Below are positions 7,042 through 7,587 of a stretch of DNA of 7,587 nucleotides, in pieces. How positions within the stretch are numbered: the stretch's first letter is position 1; each line of letters begins with the position of its first letter. This stretch comes from NAT127 sp041655035 (GTDB lineage Bacteria > Pseudomonadota > Gammaproteobacteria > Pseudomonadales > Porticoccaceae), in NCBI GenBank assembly GCA_041655035.1, contig JBAZCN010000156.1, forward strand, positions 1-7,587. The letters run 5' to 3'. Both the position numbers and the translations under genes were made by a program. The notes beneath the pieces were generated by a model. The model worked only from the letters and a program-made list of their open reading frames with translations. It did not search any database and was not told the DNA's origin.

Positions 7042-7587
7042 TCAGAACGTGTAGCGCAATTCCGCCCCATACATCCGCGGCGCGCCATAGATCATCGACG
7101 TCATGCCGATGAAAGCACCGGACGCATTGGCGGTGGTGTTGTACTCCTCGTCGGTGAGATTGCGCACGAAGATTCCCAGGTCGAGACGCGATCTGTTTAT
7201 GCCCTTGAGATCCACGCGCATATGGGTCAGGTGATAGGAGGGCACCATTGTGTCGGTGTAGTTCAGATCATTGGTCCAGTAGTGATCGACGTTGAACAGC
7301 AGCTCTTCACCCAGGCCACCGCTGAGGGGCAGGGCATAGCGCACACCGATGGAGTAGGTTTTGTCGGTGGTGTAATTGAAGGGAATCTCGTTATCCACGA
7401 TAAAGGGGGCAATGGCCGGTGGCGCATCGTATTTCCGGGTTTCGGTGTCCAGGTAGGAAAAGGCAAAATCGAGGGTAAGGTTGTCGACAGGGACGAGACT
7501 CAGTTCCAGGTCCATGCCTGAGACCCTGCTTTTGCCGATATTGACCAGCAGCGTACCACCAGCCGGGTCATTGTTGGGATTGCAGTC
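7042..7587 (-). CDS. TonB-dependent receptor, C-terminal part (cut by right window edge)
   Basis: Last 181 residues of a second outer-membrane TonB-dependent receptor; its N-terminus, plug and most of the barrel are beyond the right edge. The frame is open from 7587 to TGA at 7044-7042. NIGKSRVSGMDLELSLVP is the usual late-barrel segment, followed by alternating beta-strands (NLTLDFAFSYLDTE, TYSIGVRYALPL, EELLFNVDHYWT). The near-terminal motif LDLGIFVRNLTDEEYNTTAN is typical of the family. The protein ends in a strand closing with aromatic Phe (GAELRYTF), the signal for BAM-mediated barrel insertion. The Met at 7515 is internal, since the family motif starts before it, and is not a start. This is a different gene from the receptor at the left edge: that one starts at 508 and reads leftward, while this one enters from the right. 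The ligand is unknown. Confidence 0.93.
   Translation of the reverse strand, partial: DCNPNNDPAGGTLLVNIGKSRVSGMDLELSLVPVDNLTLDFAFSYLDTETRKYDAPPAIAPFIVDNEIPFNYTTDKTYSIGVRYALPLSGGLGEELLFNVDHYWTNDLNYTDTMVPSYHLTHMRVDLKGINRSRLDLGIFVRNLTDEEYNTTANASGAFIGMTSMIYGAPRMYGAELRYTF

Noticed and set aside
7042..7515. A short stand-alone gene starting at the Met at 7515.
   Set aside because: The frame stays open to the window edge, and the receptor motif NIGKSRVSG precedes this Met, so it is internal to a longer receptor gene.

Overview
The window is GC-rich coding DNA from what looks like a Gram-negative proteobacterium. Two partial genes for outer-membrane TonB-dependent receptors (TBDRs) show that an outer membrane is present. 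The left receptor's motif style (IVVTARKREESLQEVPISV) is common in marine Gammaproteobacteria such as the Cellvibrionales/Halieaceae and in sphingomonads. A fadI-fadJ-like gene order makes a gammaproteobacterium somewhat more likely. The genus cannot be told from the sequence alone.

Layout. 1-508 (minus): N-terminal part of a TBDR running off the left edge. 509-about 941: a divergent intergenic region with an AT-rich, palindrome-dense core (about 590-680) and a GC-rich stretch with no supportable gene. 942/984-2246 (plus): FadI-like thiolase. 2247-4391 (plus): FadJ-like fused enoyl-CoA hydratase/3-hydroxyacyl-CoA dehydrogenase. 4388-6261 (plus): acetyl-CoA hydrolase/CoA-transferase family gene whose frame is broken near 5920. 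6280-6909 (minus): glutathione S-transferase (GST). 7042-7587 (minus): C-terminal part of a second TBDR running off the right edge.

The three plus-strand genes form a tightly packed operon (0-nt gap, then a 4-nt overlap). Together they cover hydration, oxidation and thiolytic cleavage of beta-oxidation, plus an enzyme that could release or transfer CoA from the acyl-CoA product. No acyl-CoA dehydrogenase or ligase lies in the window. The divergently transcribed TBDR shares the operon's control region, which is compatible with uptake of a substrate that this operon then degrades, but the substrate is not evident.

Two oddities stand out. The thiolase has no ATG/GTG/TTG where its Shine-Dalgarno sequence and family length place the start; an ATC sits there instead. 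The third gene carries an apparent one-base deletion at a C run, which replaces its last 113 residues with 49 unrelated ones. Both could be assembly errors, or the operon could be decaying. I saw no new defence or mobile system, RNA gene, CRISPR array or insertion sequence.
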